A stretch of 64,000 nt of DNA from MFD00082-c5 sp963697995 (GCA_963697995.1 OY969110.1:992001-1056000), one strand, 5' to 3'; counted from the stretch's first letter, positions 33,701 to 43,194 are shown. Made by a program: numbers and translations. The notes: generated from the letters alone by a model not told the origin.

Positions 33701-35797
33701 TTTACAGGACCAACAGGTGCTACAGGGGCTACAGGGTTCACAGGGCCAACAGGATCAACCGGCTCGACAGGACCAACTGGAGCCACTGGATTTACGGGTC
33801 CAACAGGAGCCACAGGATTCACTGGACCGACTGGTGCAACAGGGTTTACTGGACCTACGGGTGCGACTGGATTCACCGGATCGACTGGAGCGACAGGTTT
33901 CACAGGCCCAACAGGTAGTACAGGATTCACAGGTCCTACTGGCGCTACAGGGTTTACTGGTCCTACGGGTGCTACTGGATTCACTGGTCCAACAGGAGCT
34001 ACCGGTAGTACAGGTCCGACAGGTGCGACAGGTTTCACAGGCCCTACTGGCGCGACTGGATTTACTGGTCCTACAGGTGCAACAGGCTTCACAGGACCTA
34101 CAGGTAGTACGGGCTTTACAGGTCCAACAGGCGCTACAGGGTTCACAGGGCCAACGGGTAGTACAGGATTCACCGGACCTACCGGACCAACAGGAGCTAC
34201 TGGTTCTACAGGTGCTACAGGGTTCACAGGACCTACAGGTAGTACGGGCTTTACTGGTCCTACAGGTGCTACAGGGTTCACGGGGCCAACGGGTAGTACA
34301 GGATTCACCGGACCTACCGGACCAACAGGAGCTACTGGTTCTACAGGTGCTACAGGGTTCACAGGACCTACAGGTAGTACGGGCTTTACTGGTCCTACAG
34401 GTGCTACAGGGTTCACGGGGCCAACGGGTAGTACAGGATTCACTGGTCCTACAGGTTCGACTGGATTCACTGGACCGACTGGAGCGACCGGTCGTACAGG
34501 CCCAACAGGAGCCACTGGATTTACGGGTCCAACAGGTAGTACAGGCTTTACAGGTCCGACAGGTGCGACGGGATTCACTGGTCCAATGGGTGCAACAGGG
34601 TTCACTGGACCTACTGGTGCGACTGGTAGTACAGGTCCGACAGGTGCAACAGGAGCCACTGGGTTCACCGGACCGACTGGTGCGACCGGATTCACCGGAC
34701 CGACTGGTGCGACCGGATTCACTGGTCCAACAGGTGCGACTGGATTTACTGGACCTACTGGTGCAACAGGATTTACTGGTCCTACAGGAGCCACAGGATT
34801 TACTGGTCCTACAGGAGCCACAGGATTTACTGGTCCTACAGGTGCTACAGGGTTCACAGGGCCAACGGGTAGTACAGGATTCACCGGACCTACCGGACCA
34901 ACAGGAGCTACTGGTTCTACAGGTGCTACAGGAGCAACTGGATTTACTGGTCCTACAGGTGCAACAGGCTTCACCGGACCTACAGGTAGTACTGGCTTTA
35001 CAGGTCCAACGGGTGCGACTGGATTCACAGGTCCTACAGGTGCGACGGGATTCACTGGTCCTACAGGTGCAACAGGCTTCACCGGACCAAAAGGATCTAG
35101 CCACGATGTCTTAGGATACGTTACCGTAACTACAGTGGGGACAACATCTGTTACTATTCCAACGGGTGCTGTTGCCGTTGAAATACAAGCTTGTGGCGCC
35201 GGAGGTGGCGGCGGTGGTGCCTCTACAGATGGCGGCGGCGGTGGAGGCGGTGGTGGTTCTTTTGCTGTGCTCTATCAAAATGGGTTGTCAGCTTCTACAA
35301 CAATAAACGTAACTATTACCGCGGGAGGAACCGCAGGAACAAACGGTACAGCCGCTACCGGAGGAAATATCGGAGGCACGACAACAGTCACTATGAGTAC
35401 CCCCTCAGCTACCATGACTTGTCCTGGAGGTAATGGCGGGGCTGCTTCAACAGGTGCTAATCCGTTTGGGGCAGGAGGAGTAGGAGGTGCCTTACCAACA
35501 ATAACACCTGCAACAGGAGGTTATTTTTATCGCGTTGTAGGACCTGTCGGAAATATCGGAAATGGGTATGCCCAAATCGGAGGACAAGGGGGAGTGCCTT
35601 TTATTGCCTTAGCAAGTGGCGGTCAGGGAGCCATGCTTTATGATAATGGAACTACAGTAACAGTTGTATCTAATGCTGTTGCGGGTGTTTCAGGAACAGG
35701 AGGTGGGGGTGGTACTTTTGTCTCAACCGGTCTGTTAAGTGGTTCCCCATCAGCTGGAGGAGCGGGATGTGTTCTTTTAACTTTTTATGGTAGTTAA
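21721..35797 (+). CDS. Giant collagen-like surface protein (frame interrupted by many small indels)
   Basis: If the indels are repaired this is one gene of about 4,700 codons. Start: TTG 21721 gives a good signal peptide (KKFVSSLFFVFSMLPCALFS); an in-frame GTG at 21670 would add 17 hydrophobic residues. Residues to about 22245 form an N-domain shared with the gene at 37591 (ends CVPCKLIMGPTGPPGPPG). Then about 1,400 Gly-X-Thr triplets follow (GPT, GAT, GFT, GST, GDT). From 35092 there is a C-terminal glycine-rich domain (TSVTIPTGAVAVEIQACGAG, then GGGGGG runs and VTITAGG), like glycine-rich domains of phage fibres and adhesins. The triplet phase is intact from 22245 to 24976 and from 32202 to the stop, and broken at about 25 places between. 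Likely an exported, trimeric, rod-like surface or host-contact protein; GPT-rich collagen is known from BclA-type bacterial proteins. Confidence 0.8.
22245..35092 (+). repeat. Collagen-type Gly-X-Thr triplet array, about 12.8 kb
   Basis: Nine-base periodicity throughout (GGN-NNN-ACN), grouped in 18- and 27-bp higher units encoding GPTGAT-GFT and variants GPTGST-GFT. Codon choice within units varies (ACA/ACG/ACT/ACC, GGA/GGT/GGC/GGG), so it is not a simple satellite, but blocks of 60-300 bp recur (for example 32830-33230 contains near-identical blocks, as does 34190-34460). Net frame-shifting indels occur only from 24976 to 32202. Confidence 0.95.
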
Positions 35798-37335
35798 ATT
35801 AACGATAATGGAGCCATTTGGAGATTTTTGTTCAGTTTTTCTTGCGCAAGGGCACACTCAATTTCAGTTGTCCCTGTTTCAACGTTTTCTTCTTTTGTGT
35901 TAAGTCTTATGTCATTTAAAATCTCGAAGAGGCGCTTTCGAGCCTCTGTAAGCTTCATTCTAACTTCGTTTTCAAGATATTCTTTCGGAAAAGCAAAGGT
36001 GTCAAATCGATGATCTATCATCGTGCTTGCAAAAAGGAGCGCAGCTTCTAACCCCTTCCCATTTTCTGCGGATGTTAGTGGGTTATCTAAAAGATAGTTA
36101 AGCATATTATTATTATTTATTTCTTGATGAATAATAAATTGGTGATTTATAAATTCGAGATCAAGGTTGTATCCTCCCCCCTCATCTTCATGGAGAAGAA
36201 AAAAAAGGAGAAGTATCATCGCTTTTTTTAGATCCTCATCGTCAACTTTATTTAAATTTAATTTTAATTTTTCTAAAACAGCCGCATAAAAATTTATGGG
36301 GTAGAACCGTTGAGGAAGTTGATCCCAAAGAGGCTTTGTCACATGGATTTTTTTGGCTAAATTAGGATGGTAAAACTTGGATTCTTGTCTCATCATGAGA
36401 CGAGCGTGTTGGTCATCGTGATCAATAAAAGATAATCGTTTTTGAGGTTCAGCTTTATTATCATAACTCGAGGGAACTAGATCATCGTTTCCTGGAATGC
36501 CTCGAATAAAAATTGGAGCTACCCTGAGGTTGATAAAAAACATTAAATCAACTTCTTTATCGCAAAGAAAATTAAAGACCAATGCACCATCTTCTTGTCT
36601 ATAAAATACAGGTTTTAACCAATCTTGATCAGTGTTTTTTGTGCTCATGACTTTGTCTGAATTTGGAAAGAGTTCAAAAAGTTTTTGAGTTAAAAGGGCG
36701 GTCTTCGAAAATCTAGGACCATTGACTTGTTGAAGTTCTTGTTCAATTTCTGCACGAAGTTGAGAAACTTGAGGGTGATTTTTATTCTCCACCTTATCTA
36801 AAAATCTTATTAACCGATCTAATATTTCTTTATAGGGTGGGAAGGGAAAATCTTCTCCTTTCTGATCCACTTGATTGACAAGCGTTTGATATGTATTTAC
36901 GGTATCTTTTTCAAGAGCGTCTAAAAATTCATTCATAGTGGTCATTGATAAAGGTCTGTTTTTTGGAGAAAAATCTGTAGGAATAGTGGGTAAAGAAAGA
37001 GGTGTAAATGAAAAATCTTCCTCGCGATAGCTTGAAGTCTCTTTTTCGGCAAAGACTTTCTCAAAAATCTTTGCCATTTTGATGATTTTTTTTGGCAAAT
37101 CCGCATCATCTTTTTTACTTAAATTTAAAAGGTCTTCATTTTTTGAGAGTTCACAAATTTCATGAGCCAAAGGAATAATATCTCTTATGGAAATTCCAAA
37201 ATCGGTTGATGTGAAGAGTATTTTAAATACAAAATGTAATTTCTCTTGTGATTCTTCTGTTTCGTAATAATTTTCACATTGTTCACAGGTTTTCTTTTCT
37301 ATATTTAAAGAATTTATATAGCTTTCAATGTTCAT
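35794..37335 (-). CDS. Uncharacterised 513-aa protein between the two collagen-like genes
   Basis: I do not recognise a family. The ATG at 37335 (MNIESYINSLNIEKK) is preferred over an in-frame TTG at 37347. The protein is soluble, acidic in its first half and helical, with no signal peptide or membrane segment. The second half has an ordered-looking block with SFIDHDDQHARLMMRQESKF (about residues 300-320) and LLLFFLLHEDEGGGYNLDLEF (about 390-410). The His-Asp-Asp and His-Glu-Asp-Glu clusters might bind metal, which is speculation. Its 3' end overlaps the last bases of the giant collagen gene (35794-35797, convergent). It separates two collagen paralogues, so it either marks the duplication boundary or was inserted later. 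Confidence 0.65.
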   Translation of the reverse strand: MNIESYINSLNIEKKTCEQCENYYETEESQEKLHFVFKILFTSTDFGISIRDIIPLAHEICELSKNEDLLNLSKKDDADLPKKIIKMAKIFEKVFAEKETSSYREEDFSFTPLSLPTIPTDFSPKNRPLSMTTMNEFLDALEKDTVNTYQTLVNQVDQKGEDFPFPPYKEILDRLIRFLDKVENKNHPQVSQLRAEIEQELQQVNGPRFSKTALLTQKLFELFPNSDKVMSTKNTDQDWLKPVFYRQEDGALVFNFLCDKEVDLMFFINLRVAPIFIRGIPGNDDLVPSSYDNKAEPQKRLSFIDHDDQHARLMMRQESKFYHPNLAKKIHVTKPLWDQLPQRFYPINFYAAVLEKLKLNLNKVDDEDLKKAMILLLFFLLHEDEGGGYNLDLEFINHQFIIHQEINNNNMLNYLLDNPLTSAENGKGLEAALLFASTMIDHRFDTFAFPKEYLENEVRMKLTEARKRLFEILNDIRLNTKEENVETGTTEIECALAQEKLNKNLQMAPLSLI

Positions 37336-37465
37336 GTAGTTTACCAATATGTTTATTTTTTATTTTAATATTACTTAAATAAATTGTAAAACGAAACATC
37401 AAAGAGTGTAAAAAATTGTATTTTTTTGTGATTGCGCTCAATATCCATTCAAATTTATTATTTAA

Positions 37466-37494
37466 TTGACAAAAAAAAGAACTTCGATTATAAA
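37466..37494 (+). promoter_or_regulatory. Sigma70-type promoter for the 580-aa collagen gene
   Basis: TTGACA (37466-37471), 17-base spacer, TATAAA (37489-37494). This lies about 97 bases ahead of the ATG at 37591 in an AT-rich region, a near-consensus match for the chlamydial main sigma factor. A second TTGACT occurs at about 37522 without an obvious -10. Confidence 0.65.
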
Positions 37495-37590
37495 AAAAAG
37501 ATTTTAATGTACTTTATCCTTTGACTTGATTAATTTTTGAAAAAAAGAGAGGATTTAATCGTACATTTTTAGCGGAATTGCGTTACAAAA

Positions 37591-39333
37591 ATGAAACTAA
37601 AAATAACTTCAGTTTTTTTTATTGTCTGTTTATTACTAGTTGGAGGTCTTTTTTCCAACGAATTTGAAACAGAGGTGAAAAAAATAGTCTTAAAAGTGGA
37701 GGAAGAGAACGGTATACGCTTTGTGTATTTGTTTGACCCTCAGGAGGGTGGTTTTGTTGAGAAAGAGACTTATCTTAATAATAAGTTGATAAAGAAAGTT
37801 TCCTACTGTTTAACGTCTCCTGCAGAGGGTATTTCAGGGTATTTTTTAGAAACCTCTTTTTTTGAAGAACTTTTGTCGCGCGAAAACGATTTGTTTCAAA
37901 GCAATGGTGTTATTCCCTTAGAGCTTGATGATTGGGGGAATTTTTTAAGTCCATGTGTGCCATGTAAATTGATTGTTGGCCCGACAGGTCCTTGTTGTCC
38001 AGGTCCAACGGGGGCAACCGGTCCAGGAGGAGTGACGGGTCCTACAGGAATTGCAGGTTCAGCAGGTTCAGTAGGAGCCACGGGCTCTACAGGTCCTACA
38101 GGAATTGCAGGTTCAGCAGGTTCAGTAGGAGCCACGGGCTCTACAGGTCCTACAGGAATTGCAGGTTCAGTAGGAGCCACGGGCTCTACAGGTCCTACAG
38201 GAATTGCAGGTTCAGTAGGAGCCACAGGCTTTACAGGTCCTACAGGAATTGCAGGTTCAGTAGGAGCCACAGGCTTTACAGGTCCTACAGGAATTGCAGG
38301 TTCAGTAGGTGCCACAGGCTTTACCGGTCCTACAGGGATTGCAGGTTCAGTAGGTGCCACAGGCTTTACCGGTCCTACAGGGATTGCAGGTTCAGTAGGA
38401 GCCACAGGCTTTACAGGTCCTACAGGGAGAACTGGTGCAGCAGGTTCAGTAGGGGCTACGGGCTTTACCGGTCCTACAGGGATTGCAGGTTTAGTAGGGG
38501 CTACGGGCTTTACCGGTCCAACAGGAATTGCAGGTTTAGTAGGGGCTACGGGCTTTACCGGTCCAACAGGAATTGCAGGTTTAGTAGGAGCCACAGGCTT
38601 TACAGGCCCCACAGGAGCCACAGGACCTAAAGGCATCAGTCCCGATGTGTTAGGTTATGTGGTCGTCACTTCCGTTGGCACAACATCTGTGACGATTCCG
38701 ACAGGTTCTGTGGCAGTTCAGGTGCAAACTTGTGGTGCAGGCGGTGGCGGTGGCGGTGCAGGAACCAATGGTGGTGGCGGTGGTGGTGGTGCAGGTTCTT
38801 ATGCCCTCCTCTACCAAAATGGATTGTCTGGATCGACGACAATTAGTGTCACAATCACTGCCGGGGGCGTTGCAGGGACAAATGGAAATTCTGGAACTTC
38901 TGGAGGCAATGGTGGAACCACGACAGTGACTTTCACAAACCCCTCAGCTTCCGTTAGTTGTCCCGGCGGTAGTGGTGGAGTATTTGGAGGTGCAGGAGTC
39001 CCATTCGGAGCTGGTGGGGCTGGAGGAATTCTCCCAACTGTCACACCTGCTACTGGAGGCTATTACTACAGTTTTACTGGTAATCCAGGTTTGAAAGGCA
39101 ACGGTTATAACCTATTTGGAGGTCAAGGAGGGATTCCATTTTTGCCAAACGCAATCGGAGGGGAGGGAGCTGTGCTCTTTTACAATGGAACCACGACAAC
39201 AGGTGTTAATGCGACCGCAGGGGTTGCAGGGGCTGGAGGGGGGGGTGGAACTGAGTACAGTGGTGGATTGACCTCTGGTTCACCTGCCGCTGGTGGAGCA
39301 GGTTGTGCTATTTTAACTTTTTATGCGTCTTAA
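37591..39333 (+). CDS. Collagen-like surface protein, intact 580-aa paralogue
   Basis: Same architecture as the giant gene at 21721 but uninterrupted. Signal peptide MKLKITSVFFIVCLLLVGGL; N-domain to about residue 128, ending PCVPCKLIVGPTGP (compare PCKLIMGPTGP in the giant); about 70 Gly-X-Y triplets (residues about 130-350) arranged as 15-residue units of the type GSVGATGFTGPTGIA; then the glycine-rich C-domain beginning PDVLGYVVVTSVGTTSVTIP and ending ILTFYAS (giant: LLTFYGS). Probably exported and trimeric. Because it is intact it is a template for judging the broken giant gene. A strong promoter lies about 100 bases upstream. Codon use is GC-richer than in the flanking genes, as expected for Gly/Pro/Thr-rich sequence. 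Confidence 0.88.
   Translation: MKLKITSVFFIVCLLLVGGLFSNEFETEVKKIVLKVEEENGIRFVYLFDPQEGGFVEKETYLNNKLIKKVSYCLTSPAEGISGYFLETSFFEELLSRENDLFQSNGVIPLELDDWGNFLSPCVPCKLIVGPTGPCCPGPTGATGPGGVTGPTGIAGSAGSVGATGSTGPTGIAGSAGSVGATGSTGPTGIAGSVGATGSTGPTGIAGSVGATGFTGPTGIAGSVGATGFTGPTGIAGSVGATGFTGPTGIAGSVGATGFTGPTGIAGSVGATGFTGPTGRTGAAGSVGATGFTGPTGIAGLVGATGFTGPTGIAGLVGATGFTGPTGIAGLVGATGFTGPTGATGPKGISPDVLGYVVVTSVGTTSVTIPTGSVAVQVQTCGAGGGGGGAGTNGGGGGGGAGSYALLYQNGLSGSTTISVTITAGGVAGTNGNSGTSGGNGGTTTVTFTNPSASVSCPGGSGGVFGGAGVPFGAGGAGGILPTVTPATGGYYYSFTGNPGLKGNGYNLFGGQGGIPFLPNAIGGEGAVLFYNGTTTTGVNATAGVAGAGGGGGTEYSGGLTSGSPAAGGAGCAILTFYAS
37978..38632 (+). repeat. Collagen repeat region with 45-bp higher-order units
   Basis: Units of 45 bp encoding GSVGATGFTGPTGIA recur nearly identically about ten times between 38060 and 38600, after two 51-bp units with an extra GSA. 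The near-identity suggests recent unit duplication. Confidence 0.9.
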
Positions 39334-39391
39334 AAAATTTAACCACCGAATGAAATTAAGCAGAAATTCTATTAATAAATAAATCAAATAA

Positions 39392-39420
39392 TTGACAAAA
39401 ATAATCATAAAATTTATGAA
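39392..39420 (+). promoter_or_regulatory. Putative promoter for tspO-like gene
   Basis: TTGACA (39392-39397), 17-base spacer, TATGAA (39415-39420), just ahead of the TspO-like gene. The -10 is imperfect. Confidence 0.5.
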
Positions 39421-39436
39421 TAAGTTTTTATGAGGT

Positions 39437-39919
39437 ATGGTTTTGAATTCCTATAAAGGACTTAAACTTCTTGTTTCTATAGGTTTTTGCTTCTTAATTC
39501 AACTGGTAGGCGCCTATTTCTCCACCGCGGCATCTATGGAATGGTACCAGAATTTGATTAAACCATTCTGGACACCCCCCAACTGGATTTTTGGAGTCGT
39601 TTGGCCTCTTCTCTATCTTATGATGGCTATTTCTTTTTGGCTCATATGGACCTATCCGGGAAAACCTCATCCCAAAAAAGGGGTGTTTTCCATATTTTTC
39701 GTGCAGCTCTTTTTGAATATACTGTGGACTCCAGTCTTCTTCGGTCTTAAAAGCCCCTACTACGGACTTGTTGTGATTGCTCTGCTTTGGCTTTCCTTGG
39801 TAGCTACAATATTTTCTTTTTATCGCTTCTCAAAACTTGCCGCTCTTCTCTTAATCCCTTATCTGCTTTGGGTCACTTATGCACTCAGCCTCAACGTGGG
39901 CGTATGGGCTCTCAATTAG
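39437..39919 (+). CDS. TspO/MBR (tryptophan-rich sensory / PBR-type) membrane protein
   Basis: 160 aa with five hydrophobic helices and the TspO/MBR hallmarks: IKPFWTPPNWIFGVVWPLLY, a second Trp-rich segment LNILWTPVFFGL, and the terminal helix IPYLLWVTYALSLNVGVWALN. TspO proteins bind porphyrins and cholesterol-like ligands and have been linked to tetrapyrrole and stress responses; the physiological role in Chlamydiae is not known to me. ATG 39437 has GAGG only one base upstream. TTG 39443 has the same GAGG at a better distance of seven bases and may be the true start. The 3' end overlaps the convergent scpB end by 69 bases. Confidence 0.88.
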   Translation: MVLNSYKGLKLLVSIGFCFLIQLVGAYFSTAASMEWYQNLIKPFWTPPNWIFGVVWPLLYLMMAISFWLIWTYPGKPHPKKGVFSIFFVQLFLNILWTPVFFGLKSPYYGLVVIALLWLSLVATIFSFYRFSKLAALLLIPYLLWVTYALSLNVGVWALN

Positions 39920-40405
39920 TTCTTTTGTGGATGACAAACCAAAATGTTTCAAAAAAGTCTCTGTGACCTGAAGCAGAGTAGGATTTCCCGGAGCATTCAG
40001 TTTCCCCTTCGTTTCGACTAAGTCTTTCTCGATTAGCAACTGAATGTGAGATGAGCAATCGACACCTCGAATCAGTTCCACTTCAGCTCTTGTAATCGGT
40101 TGCTTATATGCAATGATTGCCAAAACTTCCTTTAAACTTTTGGAGAGTTTCTCCTTTTTTTTCTGGTGTAATTTTTCGATATAAGGGGCAAATTTAGGGT
40201 GAGTTTTTAGGCAAAATCCCCCTGCAACTTCGTGGAGACAGACCGATCTTTCTCTCTCGTTTTCCCACTCTTTCAAAAGGGATAAAATCTCTTTCTTTTT
40301 TAAAGAAAAATCCTCTTTTAGAAGGGCTTCTAATTTGTCTAAAGAGAGAGGCTCTGTCGTCGCAAAAAGAAGAGCTTCTAATAGGGCTTTAATCTCCTCT
40401 TTCAA
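39851..40405 (-). CDS. scpB: Segregation and condensation protein B
   Basis: 184 aa with two winged-helix domains. It begins KALLEALLFATTEPLSLDKL, the typical ScpB opening, and contains LSKSLKEVLAIIAYKQPITRAEVELIRGV, the family's most conserved stretch (second winged helix). ScpB binds ScpA and, with SMC, compacts and segregates the chromosome. The start overlaps the end of scpA by 17 bases, as in many bacterial scpAB operons. The 3' end reads 69 bases into the convergent TspO-like gene. Confidence 0.93.
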   Translation of the reverse strand: MKEEIKALLEALLFATTEPLSLDKLEALLKEDFSLKKKEILSLLKEWENERERSVCLHEVAGGFCLKTHPKFAPYIEKLHQKKKEKLSKSLKEVLAIIAYKQPITRAEVELIRGVDCSSHIQLLIEKDLVETKGKLNAPGNPTLLQVTETFLKHFGLSSTKELIESPYAHVEAECISDPKQIRD

Positions 40406-41072
40406 AGTTGACTCTCCTTATCTTTAAATCGCGTGTCACCCTTAATTCTTCCCCTTTAATTAACTCTAAAATGGCTAAAAAGGTTGCAATCACTTCCTCT
40501 TTGCATCGCCCTCTGTCTAAAAGCTCTGTAAGGCAGATCACCTCATTTTCTAAAAGAAGCTTTTTAAGTTCCACGATTTTGTCTGCAACTTGCCAGGTTT
40601 CTTCTTCGATCTCTCTTGTTTTTTGGGTCTTTCTCTCTAAAATTTTGTCCAAAACCTGCTTCAATTCGTCAAGAGAGATCGAGGGAAATGAGGTGGGTCT
40701 CATGGCAAAAGGGGTGTACCCCTTATCGTACGTTAAACTTAAGCTCTCCTCCCTTCTCTCGAGCTCTTTTGAAAACTCTCTCATCTTTAAGTAGTCTGCA
40801 AGATGAGTGAAAAGAGTTTTAATTCCTTCTTCTTCAATCACTTGAGTTTCTTGAAGTAGGGAGGGGAGTAAAAGCTTGCTCTTAAGAAAAAGCAAAAGGG
40901 AGGTCGATCCAATAAATTCTGCTCCCTCTTCTAAAGGAGAGTCTTCTGACTTTTGAAACTGTTCGATGATTTGTTTTAATGGAAGCTCTGTTAAGTCAAC
41001 TTCTTTTCGTTGAATGAGTTGCAATAAAAAATCTAAAGAGCCCTGAAATGTATCTAAATGAAATGTCGACAT
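40389..41072 (-). CDS. scpA: Segregation and condensation protein A (kleisin)
   Basis: 227 aa. The N-terminus FHLDTFQGSLDFLLQLIQRKEVDLTELPLKQI is the classic ScpA kleisin head-binding region, followed by FIGSTSLLLFLKSKLLLP. The C-terminal part has the winged-helix that contacts SMC (EVIATFLAILELIKGEELRV). Length is at the short end for the family (about 220-260). A TATAAT lies on the minus strand about 13 bases upstream of the ATG, shared in the 97-base divergent gap with tsp. Confidence 0.92.
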   Translation of the reverse strand: MSTFHLDTFQGSLDFLLQLIQRKEVDLTELPLKQIIEQFQKSEDSPLEEGAEFIGSTSLLLFLKSKLLLPSLLQETQVIEEEGIKTLFTHLADYLKMREFSKELERREESLSLTYDKGYTPFAMRPTSFPSISLDELKQVLDKILERKTQKTREIEEETWQVADKIVELKKLLLENEVICLTELLDRGRCKEEVIATFLAILELIKGEELRVTRDLKIRRVNFERGD

Positions 41073-41169
41073 AAGTCCTTATATTATAACTGACTCTTTT
41101 TAAATTCCACAAGATGCTTGAAATAATTTAGAGCAGCAAGTTACTAAGAGGGTCACTGGGGGGTGTCGT

Positions 41170-43194
41170 ATGAGGGGTCTTTGTGTAGCGTCTATTTTAG
41201 GTGTTGGATTACTGAGTTTTGTTCTTCCAAGCCTTCCGAATGACAAGGATTCTCTTCTTAAACCTCAGGATATTCAAAGAGTGATGCAAGAGATCACCTC
41301 TCAACAGGTGGGGGAAAAAAGAGTCGACGAACAGGTGTTTTTAGGGGCGATCAAAGCGTATATCGATCAGTTTGATCCAAAACGGCTTTACCTATTAGAC
41401 TCCGAAGTCGAACCGTATCTTAATCCGAAAAAAGAGGAGCTCTCCTCTTGGTTGACCTACTATCAGAGAAAAGAGTTTGTTCCGTTTCATCGCTTAAATG
41501 CTTTATTTCAAACAGCTATTTTGAGAAATCGGGAATTTCGCGCTGAATGGGATCAGGAAAGAGCTTCATTTTTTCAAAAAGATCAGAAGTTTGTAGAAAA
41601 TAAAGGATTTGCTAAAAGTATCTATCAACTTAAACAAAGAAATGCGCTTGCTTTGATGAAGTTTATTCAAGAGATTAAACTTAGTCGAGGAGAGCCCCTT
41701 GTGATGCGATCGACAAGAGGGGTGATCGAGGAGTATAAAGAGCTTTTAACCCAAGCAGAAATACCCTATTTGTTTGAGACCCAAGAAGAGAAGCCTCTTT
41801 CTAAGGCCGCAAGAGAGCATCAGTTTTCGATGTTTGTCATAAAAGCGTTTGCAAGAAGCCTAGATGCTCAAACAGAGTTACTTACAGCCTCTCAAGCCAA
41901 AGAGATGCAAACGCTGCTTGAAAAAGGGCTTCCTCAAGTAGGTTTGCAGATTAAGAAGAGCGATACAGGATTTTTGATCAGTTTTCTTGAGAAAGAGGGT
42001 GTCGCTGCAAAGAGTGGACAGGTTAAAGTGAACGATCAGCTTCTCAGCGTGGATGATAAGCCTGTTAAGGGAAAAGAGGAAGCTGATGTGTATGAGCTTC
42101 TTAAAGGGTCTGCTGGTTCATCGGTCTCTTTAAAATTAAAGAGACGTGTAAAAGAGGGGGCTAAGTATTTAGATAAAACACTTAATGTCACCCTTGAGCG
42201 TACCCCGACAAGAGGAGAGGAAAGAGTTGTTGTTAAAGTAGAACAATTGGGAAACGGTGTCATAGGTACTGTTGTTTTAAATTCATTTTATCGAGGAGAG
42301 GGGGGAATCTCCTCTGAAAAAGATGTGCGAGAAGCCGTTCTTGATTTGAAAAGCAAATACAATGTGAAGGGCTTAGTTCTCGATTTAAGGGAGAATAGCG
42401 GTGGTTATTTGACAGAAGCGATTAAGGTTGCAGGTCTTTTTATTTCAAACGGAGTGATCGCAACAGCCAAATATGGAGATGGACGAGAAGTGGTTTACCG
42501 GGATGTTGAGGGAGAGAGAATTTATAGAGGACCTCTCATTGTATTAACGTCTAAGGCAACAGCTTCTGCTGCGGAAATAGTGGCCCAAAGCCTTCAGGAT
42601 TGGGGGGTCGCTCTAGTGGTTGGAGATCCAACAACTTTTGGTAAAGGAACTATTCAAAGACAAACCGTTACGGGAAACGAGGGGCAAGCATTCTTTAAAG
42701 TGACTGTGGGTAAGTATTATACGGTTTCTGGAAAGACGCCTCAAGATAGAGGAGTGTTAGCAGATATCGTCGTTCCAAGTCTTTTACTTGCACCAGATTT
42801 AAGGGGAGAGTCCCTCTCATTGGCAAGCGATACCATTCCCCCGCGCTTTGAGGAAACGATGAGCCAATTGCCAGAGGAGGATCGAAGCTGGTATTCGACC
42901 TACTACTTGCCTCATCTTCAATCTAAGGTAAGTAAATGGAAAGAGATGGTTCCTCAACTTCAAAAAAACAGTTTAGGTAGACTTTCTAAAAATAAAAATT
43001 ACCAATGGTATTTAAAGCAGCACGATTTGCCGAACACGGTGGCGGTAAAGGAAGAGGACGACGAGGAGGAAGGCACAAAGATTCCGAGGAATTTTGGTGT
43101 GGGTGATATTCAGTTTGAGGAGGCTTTGAACGTGGTAAAGGACATGATTTTTATTGAAAATGAGCTAGAGAGAGGATTGATAGCAGAGAGATAA
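41170..43194 (+). CDS. tsp: Tail-specific protease, S41A family (CT441-like)
   Basis: 674 aa. N-terminal hydrophobic signal (LCVASILGVGLLSFVLPSLP), helical domain, PDZ domain at about residues 255-345 (TGFLISFLEKEGVAAKSG, VNDQLLSVDDKPVKG), S41 catalytic core with LRENSGGYL and GLFI, catalytic Ser466 (TSKATASAAEI), Lys492 and Gln496 (FGKGTIQ), and a C-terminal DUF3340-like tail. Ser-Lys spacing of 26 matches chlamydial CT441. The protein acts in the periplasm; CT441 has reported roles in protein processing and host p65 cleavage in C. trachomatis. ATG 41170 with GGGGGGT just upstream. Single gene between scpA (divergent) and tRNA-Phe. Confidence 0.93.
   Translation: MRGLCVASILGVGLLSFVLPSLPNDKDSLLKPQDIQRVMQEITSQQVGEKRVDEQVFLGAIKAYIDQFDPKRLYLLDSEVEPYLNPKKEELSSWLTYYQRKEFVPFHRLNALFQTAILRNREFRAEWDQERASFFQKDQKFVENKGFAKSIYQLKQRNALALMKFIQEIKLSRGEPLVMRSTRGVIEEYKELLTQAEIPYLFETQEEKPLSKAAREHQFSMFVIKAFARSLDAQTELLTASQAKEMQTLLEKGLPQVGLQIKKSDTGFLISFLEKEGVAAKSGQVKVNDQLLSVDDKPVKGKEEADVYELLKGSAGSSVSLKLKRRVKEGAKYLDKTLNVTLERTPTRGEERVVVKVEQLGNGVIGTVVLNSFYRGEGGISSEKDVREAVLDLKSKYNVKGLVLDLRENSGGYLTEAIKVAGLFISNGVIATAKYGDGREVVYRDVEGERIYRGPLIVLTSKATASAAEIVAQSLQDWGVALVVGDPTTFGKGTIQRQTVTGNEGQAFFKVTVGKYYTVSGKTPQDRGVLADIVVPSLLLAPDLRGESLSLASDTIPPRFEETMSQLPEEDRSWYSTYYLPHLQSKVSKWKEMVPQLQKNSLGRLSKNKNYQWYLKQHDLPNTVAVKEEDDEEEGTKIPRNFGVGDIQFEEALNVVKDMIFIENELERGLIAER

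Noticed and set aside
23294..34500. Plus-strand long frames rich in Gln, Leu, Val and Asp (for example QVQQASLGQQERLDLL) inside the collagen array
   Set aside because: Out-of-phase readings of the same triplets; stop-free because of the repeat composition, not because they are genes.
22287..35082. Very long minus-strand open frames (up to 978 codons) coding for PV-rich repeats (GPVNPVAPV) opposite the collagen array
   Set aside because: The complement of Gly-X-Thr triplets cannot form stops in this phase, so the frames are a by-product of the repeat. They have no signal peptide, ribosome site or unique domains. Their breaks coincide with the collagen frame breaks and were useful only for locating those.
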